Shown here: positions 41,568 to 49,344 of the stretch, in pieces | Layout of the letters: every line of letters begins with the position of its first letter | Numbering within the stretch: position 1 is the stretch's first letter | Translations under genes and position numbers: made by a program | The notes under the pieces: generated by a model | What the model saw: the letters and a program-made list of their open reading frames with translations, nothing else | What the model was told of the DNA's origin: nothing | Databases searched by the model: none | From: Candidatus Woesearchaeota archaeon | Lineage (GTDB): Archaea > Nanobdellota > Nanobdellia > Woesearchaeales > JACPIF01 | DNA length: 64,000 nt | Assembly (NCBI GenBank): GCA_016188215.1 | Contig: JACPIF010000011.1 | Span: 94,142 to 158,141 of the forward strand | Reading direction: 5' to 3'

Positions 41568-42431
41568 ATGAAATCTTCCGAGGGAAACCTAAATGACTAT
41601 GTGTTTCTTGATGCGCACGTGCACAACCTGATATCCTGCTTCAAGATTTTCAACAAAAATCATTTGACCTTGAATCCGCAGAAGCTGAGAAACAATGTTG
41701 CCAGATTGTTTTCGCTTGGGCTGAGTGCCGTATTCACTGATCACGGGACATTAGAGCCTTACAAGGCGCTGCAGCGCAACCAGTATAAGGGGGAAAGGAT
41801 ACTTGACAATTCGCACACGATTATTGACCATGGCAGGTTTCTTGAGATCCATAAGGATGGCCGCAAGCTCTACATCATCTGCGGCGAGGAGTTCATGACT
41901 CGCGTCAACAAGAGGCCCGCAGGCCACATACTCGCATTCGGGCTGAAAGAGGCGATAAAGGACCGCATGACGCCGCATTCAACAATTGAAGCCATTAAGG
42001 CGCAGAAAGGCATCGTTATCCCTGCCCACCTGTTCTTCGTGAGCGGACTCCGCGTGAGATACCTAAAGCAGTTCTATCACGAGTTTGATGCAGTTGAATT
42101 GACTGCAGCAGATGTCTTCAACATAGCCAACAAGCGCGCCATCAAGTTCATAAGAAGGCAGCAGCATGTCCGCCGCCTCAACTACATCTTTGATTCAGAC
42201 GCACATCTGGCAGACAGCATCGGCAAGGGCTTCTGGGGCTTCCCCAAGAGCCTCATAGAAGGCAAGACCGATACGCAGTTCATTTCCAACCTCAAGCAAT
42301 ATCTGCGCGATCCTGCCAGCTGCATCCCCTGCAACATGGGCCGCTACAAATTTAAGGACGTTACATTGCACTATCCCCGGAAATACATGGAACTGATCCG
42401 GCACTATAATGGAAGGAAGGTTAGGCATTAG
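41568..42431 (+). CDS. PHP-domain metal-dependent phosphoesterase
   Basis: 287 residues. Metal-binding residues are spread as in PHP enzymes: DAHVH (15-19), TDHGT, GEEF, IPAHLFF and DSDAH. PHP proteins hydrolyse phosphate esters, from histidinol phosphate to nucleic-acid ends. The usual YHTH-type first motif is replaced by DAHVH. Substrate not deducible. TATA-like TTTTAAATAATTG lies about 25 bases upstream. Confidence 0.85.
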   Translation: MKSSEGNLNDYVFLDAHVHNLISCFKIFNKNHLTLNPQKLRNNVARLFSLGLSAVFTDHGTLEPYKALQRNQYKGERILDNSHTIIDHGRFLEIHKDGRKLYIICGEEFMTRVNKRPAGHILAFGLKEAIKDRMTPHSTIEAIKAQKGIVIPAHLFFVSGLRVRYLKQFYHEFDAVELTAADVFNIANKRAIKFIRRQQHVRRLNYIFDSDAHLADSIGKGFWGFPKSLIEGKTDTQFISNLKQYLRDPASCIPCNMGRYKFKDVTLHYPRKYMELIRHYNGRKVRH

Positions 42432-42474
42432 TTCTGCAGAATATTTATATAGTGGTTTATTATTTGTTGTACCT

Positions 42475-42678
42475 ATGAAACTGACAATTGTTTTAGAACC
42501 CCAGGATGAAGGAGGATTTACAGCTTATGTACCTTCTTTGCCGGGTTGTATTTCTCAGGGAGAAACAAAGGAAGAGGCAATCAATAATATTAAAGAAGCT
42601 GTTGAATTATATCTAGAGGCAGATACAAACGAGCTTATTTATAGCAACAAGGCAGAAAGGTTCTCATGTTCGGCTTGA
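42475..42678 (+). CDS. hicB: HicB-like antitoxin, probably truncated
   Basis: 67 residues: MKLTIVLEPQDEGGFTAYVP, LPGCISQGETKEEAINNIKE and AVELYLEAD are the HicB core (partial RNase H fold). The last ~12 residues (ELIYSNKAERFSCSA) are not family-like and overlap, in another frame, the remnant of hicA. Start chosen at the ATG 42475, where the family begins; TATA-like AATATTTATATAG is centred about 30 bases upstream. Confidence 0.75.
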   Translation: MKLTIVLEPQDEGGFTAYVPSLPGCISQGETKEEAINNIKEAVELYLEADTNELIYSNKAERFSCSA

Positions 42679-42805
42679 AAAGACCACGACTGATAAGCTA
42701 ATTAAAATAACAGTACCATTGCATTCTGAAATGAAGAAAGGCACACTTAATAGAATAATTAAGGATGCAGGTTTAACATTAGAAGAATTTGAACAACTAA
42801 AATAG
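42641..42805 (+). pseudogene. hicA: hicA toxin remnant, N-terminus lost
   Basis: The frame reads ATRQKGSHVRLEKTTTDKL, ..KITVPLHSEMKKGTLNRII and KDAGLTLEEFEQLK, the second half of HicA including GSHV with its catalytic His. There is no start codon: the frame is closed by TAG at 42614-42616 and the usual first ~30 residues are missing. It overlaps the hicB end, so a deletion joined the two genes. Confidence 0.7.
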
Positions 42806-42812
42806 AAACAAC

Positions 42813-44693
42813 TCAAGCATTGCCAAAAAACCCCCTGATCTCCTTCACATAATCCCTGCTCATCTTTATGTTCCAGTCCTGGGGAAAGCACCGTGCATAC
42901 TGCTTCCAAAGGTAGCGCTCATCCAGGAGGAAGATTATCCCCCGGTCTGTCTCGCTCCTGATGCATCTCCCTGCATTCTGCATGCACTTGGTCATGGCAG
43001 GCAGCACATAGCCGTAATCCCATCCCTTGCCGAACTTCTTGTCATAGTACTGTATCAGCTCCTTTGTCTCCATATCAGGAACTTGCAGTGGCAATCCCAC
43101 GACAACGACGCACTTCAGCAGCCCCGGCAGATCGATCCCTTCGGCAAAATTGGCAGAGCTGACCGCCATCAAAACAGCGCCATTCTCCTTGTACTCCTTG
43201 AAGCGCTCAAGCATCTCAAACTTGTCTTTCTTTCCCATCTTCTTGCTTTCAAGGAACACAGTTTTCCTGGACTGCGGATAGAACAGCTCCTGTACTTTAT
43301 CCCTGATATCATAGCTCGGGAAAAATATGATGCTGTTGCCAGGCACCGCATTCGTGATGTCTGCGCAGTGCTGTGCAATCTTTTTGTACTGCTCTGCGCT
43401 CCGTGCAGTGAACTTCGTAGTAACATCAGGCACGATTAAGCTTAGCTTGTTGTGTGCAGGGAAAGGATTAGGGTATTCCTTGATGACTGCATCCTGTTTA
43501 AAGCCGAGCACGTCGCGATACATCTCAGCAGGCTTCAGCGTTCCTGACATGCATATTATGGAATGCGCGCGCTCAACCACTTCACTAATCACGAGCGATG
43601 GGTCAAGGCATTTGTATGAAAGCTGCAGCACCGTCCCCTTTAATCCCTGCTTCACTGCCGCAATCCTTGCAAAGCCCTCATCCTGCCCTCGCCACGCCGT
43701 CAGGAATTTTGAGAGCATGTGCAGATAGCTCACCTTCTTCTGCTCCAGCACGTCATCCCCCACAAACTCAAGGTCTGACACCAATACATCAACATCAGCC
43801 TCTTTCCGCAGCTCGTCCAGGAATTCCTCCCTCCCGACAAGCTTCTGGCCGTTCTTCGGCAGCCCGGCTGCAACAGCCTCAAGCGCTTTCTCAAGCGCCA
43901 TAAGCTGCCTCAGTAATTCTGGCTCATCACCCCCTTTAAGCTTTAGCCATTCCTCAGCTTCACGCATTCCCCTGCGTATCATGCTGCTTGAGATGCTGCT
44001 GCTCAGGAGATGCCTGACCCTTTCCGGCAGATTATGTGCCTCATCAACGATGACAATGCACTGCTCCAGCTCTTTGCTTGTTTTCTTGAGGAATGAGTCC
44101 CTGATAGCTGGGTTGAACATATAGTTATAATCCGCCACGGTTACATTGCACAGCTTTGCCTGCAGCACCGCTACTTCATACGGGCACAGCCTCTGCTGCT
44201 TCGCATACGAAACACTTGTTTCTGAATGCATCGGCCCTATCGTGATCAGCTGCTCCACAGCCTGCTCCGCAGATTTCGTCGCTTTCCCGCCCTTCCGCGT
44301 GTTGAGGTATTGCTCGCACCCGTCATCATCCCGAAGCTTCTTGCAGTAAGTAGGAAACTCGCTGCTGTAAAGAGTGGCAGCCTCAGGCCGCGCGCACATG
44401 AACTTCTTGCCGATCATGTCAACTACGTGCAGCTTTCCCTTGTACAGCATATTAAGCTCCTGCAATGTCTCAATCGCTATCTTGTGCTGCGTATGCCGTG
44501 ATGTCAGGAAAAACACTTGCAGGCCTTGCTTGACCGCAAACGCCGCCGCCGGTGATAATACTGCTGCAGTCTTTCCCATCCCGGTTGGCGCGTGCGCAAT
44601 CAGCCGCTTCCTTCCCTGTATGGTTGCAGTTATGTCAGCCACCAGTTCCTGCTGCACCCGCCTCATTGTCTTGTGCGGAAATAGAAGCTCCAT
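42813..44693 (-). CDS. XPD/Rad3-family 4Fe-4S DNA helicase
   Basis: 626 residues. Superfamily 2 5'-3' helicase: Walker A APTGMGKT (35-42), DEAH at 217-220, and the C-terminal helicase half with NFAEGIDLPG and QNAGRCIRSETDRG. Four cysteines (100, 117, 126, 170) match the iron-sulfur domain of XPD. It probably acts in DNA repair. Closely follows the hicA remnant on the opposite strand; its upstream side is the 513-base gap that holds the 13-bp tandem repeats. Confidence 0.9.
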   Translation of the reverse strand: MELLFPHKTMRRVQQELVADITATIQGRKRLIAHAPTGMGKTAAVLSPAAAFAVKQGLQVFFLTSRHTQHKIAIETLQELNMLYKGKLHVVDMIGKKFMCARPEAATLYSSEFPTYCKKLRDDDGCEQYLNTRKGGKATKSAEQAVEQLITIGPMHSETSVSYAKQQRLCPYEVAVLQAKLCNVTVADYNYMFNPAIRDSFLKKTSKELEQCIVIVDEAHNLPERVRHLLSSSISSSMIRRGMREAEEWLKLKGGDEPELLRQLMALEKALEAVAAGLPKNGQKLVGREEFLDELRKEADVDVLVSDLEFVGDDVLEQKKVSYLHMLSKFLTAWRGQDEGFARIAAVKQGLKGTVLQLSYKCLDPSLVISEVVERAHSIICMSGTLKPAEMYRDVLGFKQDAVIKEYPNPFPAHNKLSLIVPDVTTKFTARSAEQYKKIAQHCADITNAVPGNSIIFFPSYDIRDKVQELFYPQSRKTVFLESKKMGKKDKFEMLERFKEYKENGAVLMAVSSANFAEGIDLPGLLKCVVVVGLPLQVPDMETKELIQYYDKKFGKGWDYGYVLPAMTKCMQNAGRCIRSETDRGIIFLLDERYLWKQYARCFPQDWNIKMSRDYVKEIRGFFGNA

Positions 44694-44879
44694 GCCAGCG
44701 GGCAGTATTTATCAAGTTATAAATGTTCTCAAAAACTAAAAATCAAGTGAAGCAGGAAAAGGCGGGAAAAGAAGGGGAAAGGCGCCGCAGGCCCATGTCC
44801 AGCTGTCCAGTTCTTTGCGCTCCGCAGGTGTATGTATCCTGTATGTAAGTAGACAGATGTTTCAGCAGATACATGCCCA

Positions 44880-44957
44880 TTATAGTAAGCTCTTATAGTA
44901 AGCCCGTATAGTAAGCTCATATAGTAAGCTCATTGTAATAGCTCATATAGCAAATTT
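44880..44957. repeat. Six 13-bp tandem repeats
   Basis: Six consecutive 13-base units with consensus nTATAGTAAGCTC (the fifth and sixth degenerate) in a 513-base gap (44694-45207) between divergently transcribed helicase and winged-helix genes. The rest of the gap has GTTTCCATGAAAC (about 45013) and no credible ORF. Confidence 0.85.
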
Positions 44958-45121
44958 TCTAAACTATTGGCAATGTGCAGTATTAGTTAAGCCTCAGGAC
45001 ACTCTCGGCAAGTTTCCATGAAACCTGCGGTGCTGAAACATAAATGGCTGAGTCCAAGTGCTGCGCACGGCCTTTCTGTCTTTATGTGCTTTCTGCCCAT
45101 TATGTAAATTAGTCTTTCGTA

Positions 45122-45134
45122 AAGTTTATATATT
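45122..45134 (+). promoter_or_regulatory. TATA box upstream of the winged-helix gene
   Basis: AGTTTATATATTC; transcription would begin near 45155 and leave a ~50-base leader that includes AGGGGGT (about 45193-45199), a ribosome site 9 bases before the ATG at 45208. Confidence 0.5.
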
Positions 45135-45207
45135 CTTAAAAATATACTATTAATCATACAACAGTCAAAAATAGAGGATTAAAGCTAACTTTTAGGGGGT
45201 AATTGCC

Positions 45208-45477
45208 ATGAAGAATCCAAAAATATTTAATATATTCTTCAGGGAAAAGCCGACCATGATGTTGGTTAACCTGAAGAATGCAAAGGGCGAGGTATACGCG
45301 TCTGCCCTTGCAAAATCAGTTGACTGCACCTACAGCCACGTCGTCAAGATACTGCAGGAGATGGAAAAAGCAGGCCTGATCAATTTTGAGAAGCAGGGCA
45401 GGCTGAAGCTGCTTACGCTTACAAAGACGGGCAGTGAGATCGCAGATCATATGGAGCAGATACGGAACATTATGTAG
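45208..45477 (+). CDS. Winged-helix transcription regulator
   Basis: 89 residues: MarR/PadR-like winged helix (VYASALAKSVDCTYSHVVKI is the HTH, EKAGLINFEKQGRLKLLTLT the wing). Small archaeal regulators of this type often control a neighbouring gene; the nearest candidates are itself, the helicase and the recJ-like gene. Strong GGGGG ribosome site. Confidence 0.8.
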   Translation: MKNPKIFNIFFREKPTMMLVNLKNAKGEVYASALAKSVDCTYSHVVKILQEMEKAGLINFEKQGRLKLLTLTKTGSEIADHMEQIRNIM

Positions 45478-45483
45478 TAAATA

Positions 45484-46995
45484 TTACGTAGTTCTTACTG
45501 ACAGCTTCTGCACCATGGCAGGCAGCATTGTGTCAAGCACATCCTGCGCCTGCGCAATGAACAGTGTTTCCTGCGCGCATGGTATTACTGCGCCGGCTGC
45601 CTGGTAATGCCCGCCCGATGAGGCCCCTTCAATCTTTGCAATGATTGCGCTTATGATGGCACTTAAGTCTATTGGATAATCCCGTTTGTTCCCTGCTATC
45701 CTTGTAGAGATCTTGATAGTCTGCTCTTGCGTCCTGGCCATGGACACGATTACTGTCCCTTCCCTTAACTCATTTGATTTGGCGATGATGGAGGCAAGTG
45801 TCCCTGTTACAGTAGACAGGATATTATCCTGCGCATTTATGATGATGTAGCCGTTTCCCTTGACAAGATTCCTGCTGCCCTGCGCTTCCTTGTACCAATT
45901 AAGTGCCTTCAGCAATTCTTTCCTGTATGCTGCCAGGTTGTCAAGAGCTGCTTTCTTTGCCTTTTGCTCGCCGAGCAGCGCCCCTATCCCCAGGGAAGCT
46001 TTCTGCATCCTGCCGCATGAGTTCAATAATGTTGCGAACTCTTTCGCGTCTTTGAACGGGCTTCCTTCCTTTTCATGCGCCAGCAGGTAGACGTTGCCGA
46101 AAATATCCTCAGGATTCTCATGGTTGTCCTGCATCCGCTGCAGGATTATGGCAGAGCTCAGCTTTGCCATATCCTCTTCCGACAGGTGCATGCCACGTTT
46201 CCAGTCTTTTCCATTCTTCGGGTCAATCCCTATGTGGTGCAGCCATTGGATTGCCGAGCTTTCCGAGCCGGTGACGCCAGGGATATAAGGGTCATTGCTG
46301 TATTCAAGCACCTTGTGCAGGGGCCTGGTCTGCATGCCGAAAAAGCGCAACCCCCTTTTCACCGTTATAGTGCCTGTTGCCAGCGCATCCTGCAGTATCT
46401 CATTATTAAGGCTCAAAAATCCGTTATGCTCCTGCACTTCACCTATAGCTCCGATGACTGCAATATGGGCAGATGCCTTATTCACAGGATTCAGGATTCT
46501 TGCAAAAAGATAGGTTATGCCTGCTCCGCATATCTCGCGGCCGCCGTCAACCCCGAACAGCACAGGATTCACATGAACCACATGCTCGTATGCAGTTATG
46601 GCTTTCAGCGCCTGCTCCGCATCATGCTTCGCGCTGATGACACGCTGCGAAATCTTATCCTTTGGGTCAAGCTCGTGATGGTCAAGCACAAAAACCTTTT
46701 TGCCTTTGAAGATGCTCTCCACAAGGCTTACCTGGCTAGAGCCAAGGTCAGTAAAGAAAAAATATTTGAAATTCTCTGCATTCAGCTCACGCATCGCCTT
46801 CTCATTCAATTGCTGCACGATGGAAACCGTATAGTTGCGATGCTCATGCTGCAGCGCCCGTATCAGTATGGCAGAAGACGAGATACCATCGCAGTCAAGA
46901 TGGCTGACAATTCTTATGGTTTCCTTCTTGTCCAGCTTCCTGAACTCGTCAACTGCTCTTTTCAGCCCCTCTTTGAAATACGTGTAGCTGTCCAA
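45484..46995 (-). CDS. DHH-family RecJ-like single-strand nuclease
   Basis: 503 residues. DHH-superfamily motifs: SHLDCDGISS (31-40), FTDLGS, DHHELD (105-110), and a C-terminal DHHA1 part with GGHYQAAG. It is of the archaeal RecJ/GINS-associated nuclease type, which trims single-stranded DNA or RNA and can join the replisome. No further partner nearby. Convergent with the winged-helix gene, 6 bases apart. Confidence 0.88.
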   Translation of the reverse strand: MDSYTYFKEGLKRAVDEFRKLDKKETIRIVSHLDCDGISSSAILIRALQHEHRNYTVSIVQQLNEKAMRELNAENFKYFFFTDLGSSQVSLVESIFKGKKVFVLDHHELDPKDKISQRVISAKHDAEQALKAITAYEHVVHVNPVLFGVDGGREICGAGITYLFARILNPVNKASAHIAVIGAIGEVQEHNGFLSLNNEILQDALATGTITVKRGLRFFGMQTRPLHKVLEYSNDPYIPGVTGSESSAIQWLHHIGIDPKNGKDWKRGMHLSEEDMAKLSSAIILQRMQDNHENPEDIFGNVYLLAHEKEGSPFKDAKEFATLLNSCGRMQKASLGIGALLGEQKAKKAALDNLAAYRKELLKALNWYKEAQGSRNLVKGNGYIIINAQDNILSTVTGTLASIIAKSNELREGTVIVSMARTQEQTIKISTRIAGNKRDYPIDLSAIISAIIAKIEGASSGGHYQAAGAVIPCAQETLFIAQAQDVLDTMLPAMVQKLSVRTT

Positions 46996-47075
46996 TCTCT
47001 CAACCTTTTTGGAGAATGCAGCTATAATAGATTACTTATTAATATAGGTTTGGATGCGAAAGTTCAATTTAAAGC

Positions 47076-47549
47076 TTAAAGTCCTCTTTTAGCTTGTGCA
47101 AGTGTTTCAAAATGCCTTGCAACTCTCTCAGAAACATAGCTCGGAAATCCTTCTTTAGGAACTGCATTAACAACACCAGCGTCTACAACTAACTCAAGAA
47201 CTCCCCTATCAACAAGTCTTGCAAGATCCACATCGCTATTAAGAGTTCCTTCAGGATGCTCCCTAAGAACTCCTGCCCTTCTCTCTGCATCAAATTCTTC
47301 CACAAAAGAGGGTTCATTAGCTAATCTAATTCCTACCCATCTATCATATTTAGCTGATTCAGCTACTATTCCGCCTAATATATCCGGGACATGGCCAGGC
47401 GTACCACCAAAAAATAACCAGTGAGAAATTGAATCACTAAATCTACCTGTTCTCCAAGCTTCAAGTGTGGCACCAAGTACCTGAGCTACAGGATACTGCG
47501 CTGTAAGCCTGTCCAATTCAGGACTAGTGTATTGTAATTCGACTGTCAT
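47076..47549 (-). CDS. Hypothetical protein
   Basis: 157 residues, soluble, no family recognised. HWLFFGGTPGHVPDILGGIV is a distinctive block; the C-terminus is helical and basic. Lies alone between recJ-like and rpsO genes with ~100-base gaps on each side. Confidence 0.5.
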   Translation of the reverse strand: MTVELQYTSPELDRLTAQYPVAQVLGATLEAWRTGRFSDSISHWLFFGGTPGHVPDILGGIVAESAKYDRWVGIRLANEPSFVEEFDAERRAGVLREHPEGTLNSDVDLARLVDRGVLELVVDAGVVNAVPKEGFPSYVSERVARHFETLAQAKRGL

Positions 47550-47651
47550 TTACTTGACCTCTTGAATTAAGAGAATATAGAACTTATATTTAAATTTATG
47601 TGCATTTATCATTTCATAGTGATTAAGGATGTGAGGCAGTTAGCTTAGAAC

Positions 47652-48107
47652 CTACTCCACATACAAGCTTACAGACTTCGGGTCATACTTCCATTCAACA
47701 GGCAGCCTTTCTGACCTTTTGTAGTACTTGACCAGCCGTTTTATTTTGGACTGCGTCAGCTGGAATCCGCGCAATACAGGCATGTCATGCTTGTTTGCAT
47801 CCAGGTGTTTCTGCAATCGCACGCTTTTCTTGATTAGTGCCATCAGGTCTTCAGGTATATTGCTCAGCAGCGCCTTTTCCTTAAGGATTCCAGTGACAGA
47901 ATTGCCGGCCGCTGCCTTTATATCGGGAATGCCGTATGTGTCCCGCATTACCAGGCCTATCTGCGATGGCTGCTTTCCTTCCTTGGCCAGCTTCACCACC
48001 AGTAATTCTATCTCTTTCGGTTTGTAGCGCATCCAGCCCGGCTTGATGTGCGTGCTCGGCCTTTTGCTGCCGGACTTTCCACGCTTCCTTGAATGCATCT
48101 TTGCCAT
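47652..48107 (-). CDS. rpsO: Ribosomal protein S15 (uS15), archaeal type
   Basis: 151 residues. Archaeal/eukaryal uS15 with an N-terminal extension (MAKMHSRKRGKSGSKRPSTH) absent from the ~89-residue bacterial protein. LAKEGKQPSQIGLVMRDTYG and the 16S-binding RRLVKYYKR-like end are conserved. Binds the central domain of 16S rRNA early in 30S assembly. Confidence 0.96.
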   Translation of the reverse strand: MAKMHSRKRGKSGSKRPSTHIKPGWMRYKPKEIELLVVKLAKEGKQPSQIGLVMRDTYGIPDIKAAAGNSVTGILKEKALLSNIPEDLMALIKKSVRLQKHLDANKHDMPVLRGFQLTQSKIKRLVKYYKRSERLPVEWKYDPKSVSLYVE

Positions 48108-48169
48108 TTTTGAGTTTTGCTTCCCCTGTTTGACTTTGCTTTACTTTTAACGTGCATTACTGCGCGAAA

Positions 48170-48273
48170 CCAACGAAATGCTGTGCATTTCGAGGGTTTC
48201 GAAAATCTTCGATTTTCGCAATGCGCGCCCCAACAAGTCCGCGATTATAACCGTAAGCCCACAATTCGCGGAC
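48170..48273. repeat. Intergenic hairpin element of the GTCCGCGA family
   Basis: CGAAATGCTGTGCATTTCG and CGAAAATCTTCGATTTTCG hairpins, then GTCCGCGATT (48237-48246) pairing with AATTCGCGGAC (48263-48273). The 290 bases between rpsO and the next gene hold no ORF. Confidence 0.75.
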
Positions 48274-48399
48274 CACTTACCAGATAAAAAGATTAGAATA
48301 CAAATCCCATTATCCAGCGTAAGCGAGCTGCGCCAACTTACCTTTCAGCGCTTGGTAAAAAGCCAGTAGTATTTAAGGCTTTTGTTCGCCTCGAATTAC

Positions 48400-48723
48400 T
48401 CAGTACTGTCTCTGCAATTCATCCATTGAGCTGTAAAACTCAGGAGTCCCTGATCCCAATACCTTAACACGATCACTCATAAAAGCAACTGTTAGTGGAA
48501 CTCTCACAATTTTGGCTTCGGTGGGTATTGGAGAGCCCAGACATCCTTCTGTAAAGCGTAGATATTTCTCATCTACAACAATACCGGTTGCTCCTTCTGG
48601 CCTTATTACGCGCACTTCTCCATCCATTACAGGCGACTGCGAATTCACGCCTGGGCAATTTAATCTTACTCTTCCACTTTTGTCTAACTGGTGTAACCGC
48701 ACGCTTTCTCCCAAATCACTCAT
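48400..48723 (-). CDS. Hypothetical protein
   Basis: 107 residues, beta-rich, not recognised (VRLHQLDKSGRVRLNCPGVN, GEVRVIRPEGATGIVVDEKY). No membrane segment. Possibly a small beta-barrel; no function proposed. Confidence 0.45.
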   Translation of the reverse strand: MSDLGESVRLHQLDKSGRVRLNCPGVNSQSPVMDGEVRVIRPEGATGIVVDEKYLRFTEGCLGSPIPTEAKIVRVPLTVAFMSDRVKVLGSGTPEFYSSMDELQRQY

Positions 48724-48920
48724 TTATTTCCCCTCCCTACAGCTCACTCTCTGCCCGCTTTAGAGCATTGAGAAGCAGTTTTCCTTTTTGGCCAGCCAGA
48801 ATTTCAGGCCAGCCTCACAAAATAACCACTAGCAAAATCAGGTTCAAGAGCAATAATCTATGCACGCTAGTGTAAATCATCTATGGAGAAGATATAAGGA
48901 TCTATATATAAAGATATTGC

Positions 48921-49313
48921 TTACTGTTTGGAAAGCATAACTATTCCTTTTTGACCTGTGCGCAGCAGCTTTACCAGTTCCCTGCTCAATTCCATGCTTC
49001 CCTTGTCCGCATGTATCATAAGAGTTCTGCCAGAAACAAAACTGCTCTTCCGCAGCACAATCTCTGTTTCATGATTAAATGCAGGGTTTGCAGTTCCGGT
49101 GATGCGCTCGATATAGTTCCCGACTCGTAGCTCAGCCACTAACTTTCCCTGCACCTCTTTGATAAACTGTTTCACCGCAGTCGGTTCAAAATCAGCAGAT
49201 ACCCCTACAATGCAGTCCCCCTCCACACCAAGCTCACTGTCCCTAGTAAATTCTATCGTGGTAGGATGCTCTGCCGTAATTAACCTGTGGCCCTGTATCT
49301 TGAACGTATACAT
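48921..49313 (-). CDS. DUF371-family protein
   Basis: 130 residues matching the archaeal DUF371 layout: HPTTIEFTRDSELGVEGDCI near the N-terminus, a central beta region (AELRVGNYIERITGTANPAF) and the helix MELSRELVKLLRTGQKG. Beta-rich soluble protein; function not known. It follows the long coiled-coil gene by 31 bases and may be read with it. Confidence 0.75.
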   Translation of the reverse strand: MYTFKIQGHRLITAEHPTTIEFTRDSELGVEGDCIVGVSADFEPTAVKQFIKEVQGKLVAELRVGNYIERITGTANPAFNHETEIVLRKSSFVSGRTLMIHADKGSMELSRELVKLLRTGQKGIVMLSKQ

Positions 49314-49344
49314 AAGCTAGGAGAAAGCGCGCTTGCCCTATTTA

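Noticed and set aside
44729-44920. 63-codon minus-strand frame in the gap upstream of the helicase
   Set aside because: It runs through the tandem repeats, has no ribosome site and an unlikely composition.
44880-44957. CRISPR array
   Set aside because: Units are only 13 bases and directly adjacent with no spacers, and no cas genes occur in the window.
45000-45030. GTTTCCATGAAAC as an origin recognition box
   Set aside because: It only loosely recalls the archaeal mini-ORB, occurs once, and no cdc6/orc1 gene is nearby; kept only as a remark under the tandem repeats.
46075-47079. 334-codon plus-strand frame antisense to the recJ-like gene
   Set aside because: The opposite strand carries an unambiguous DHH nuclease; the plus frame shows no motif.
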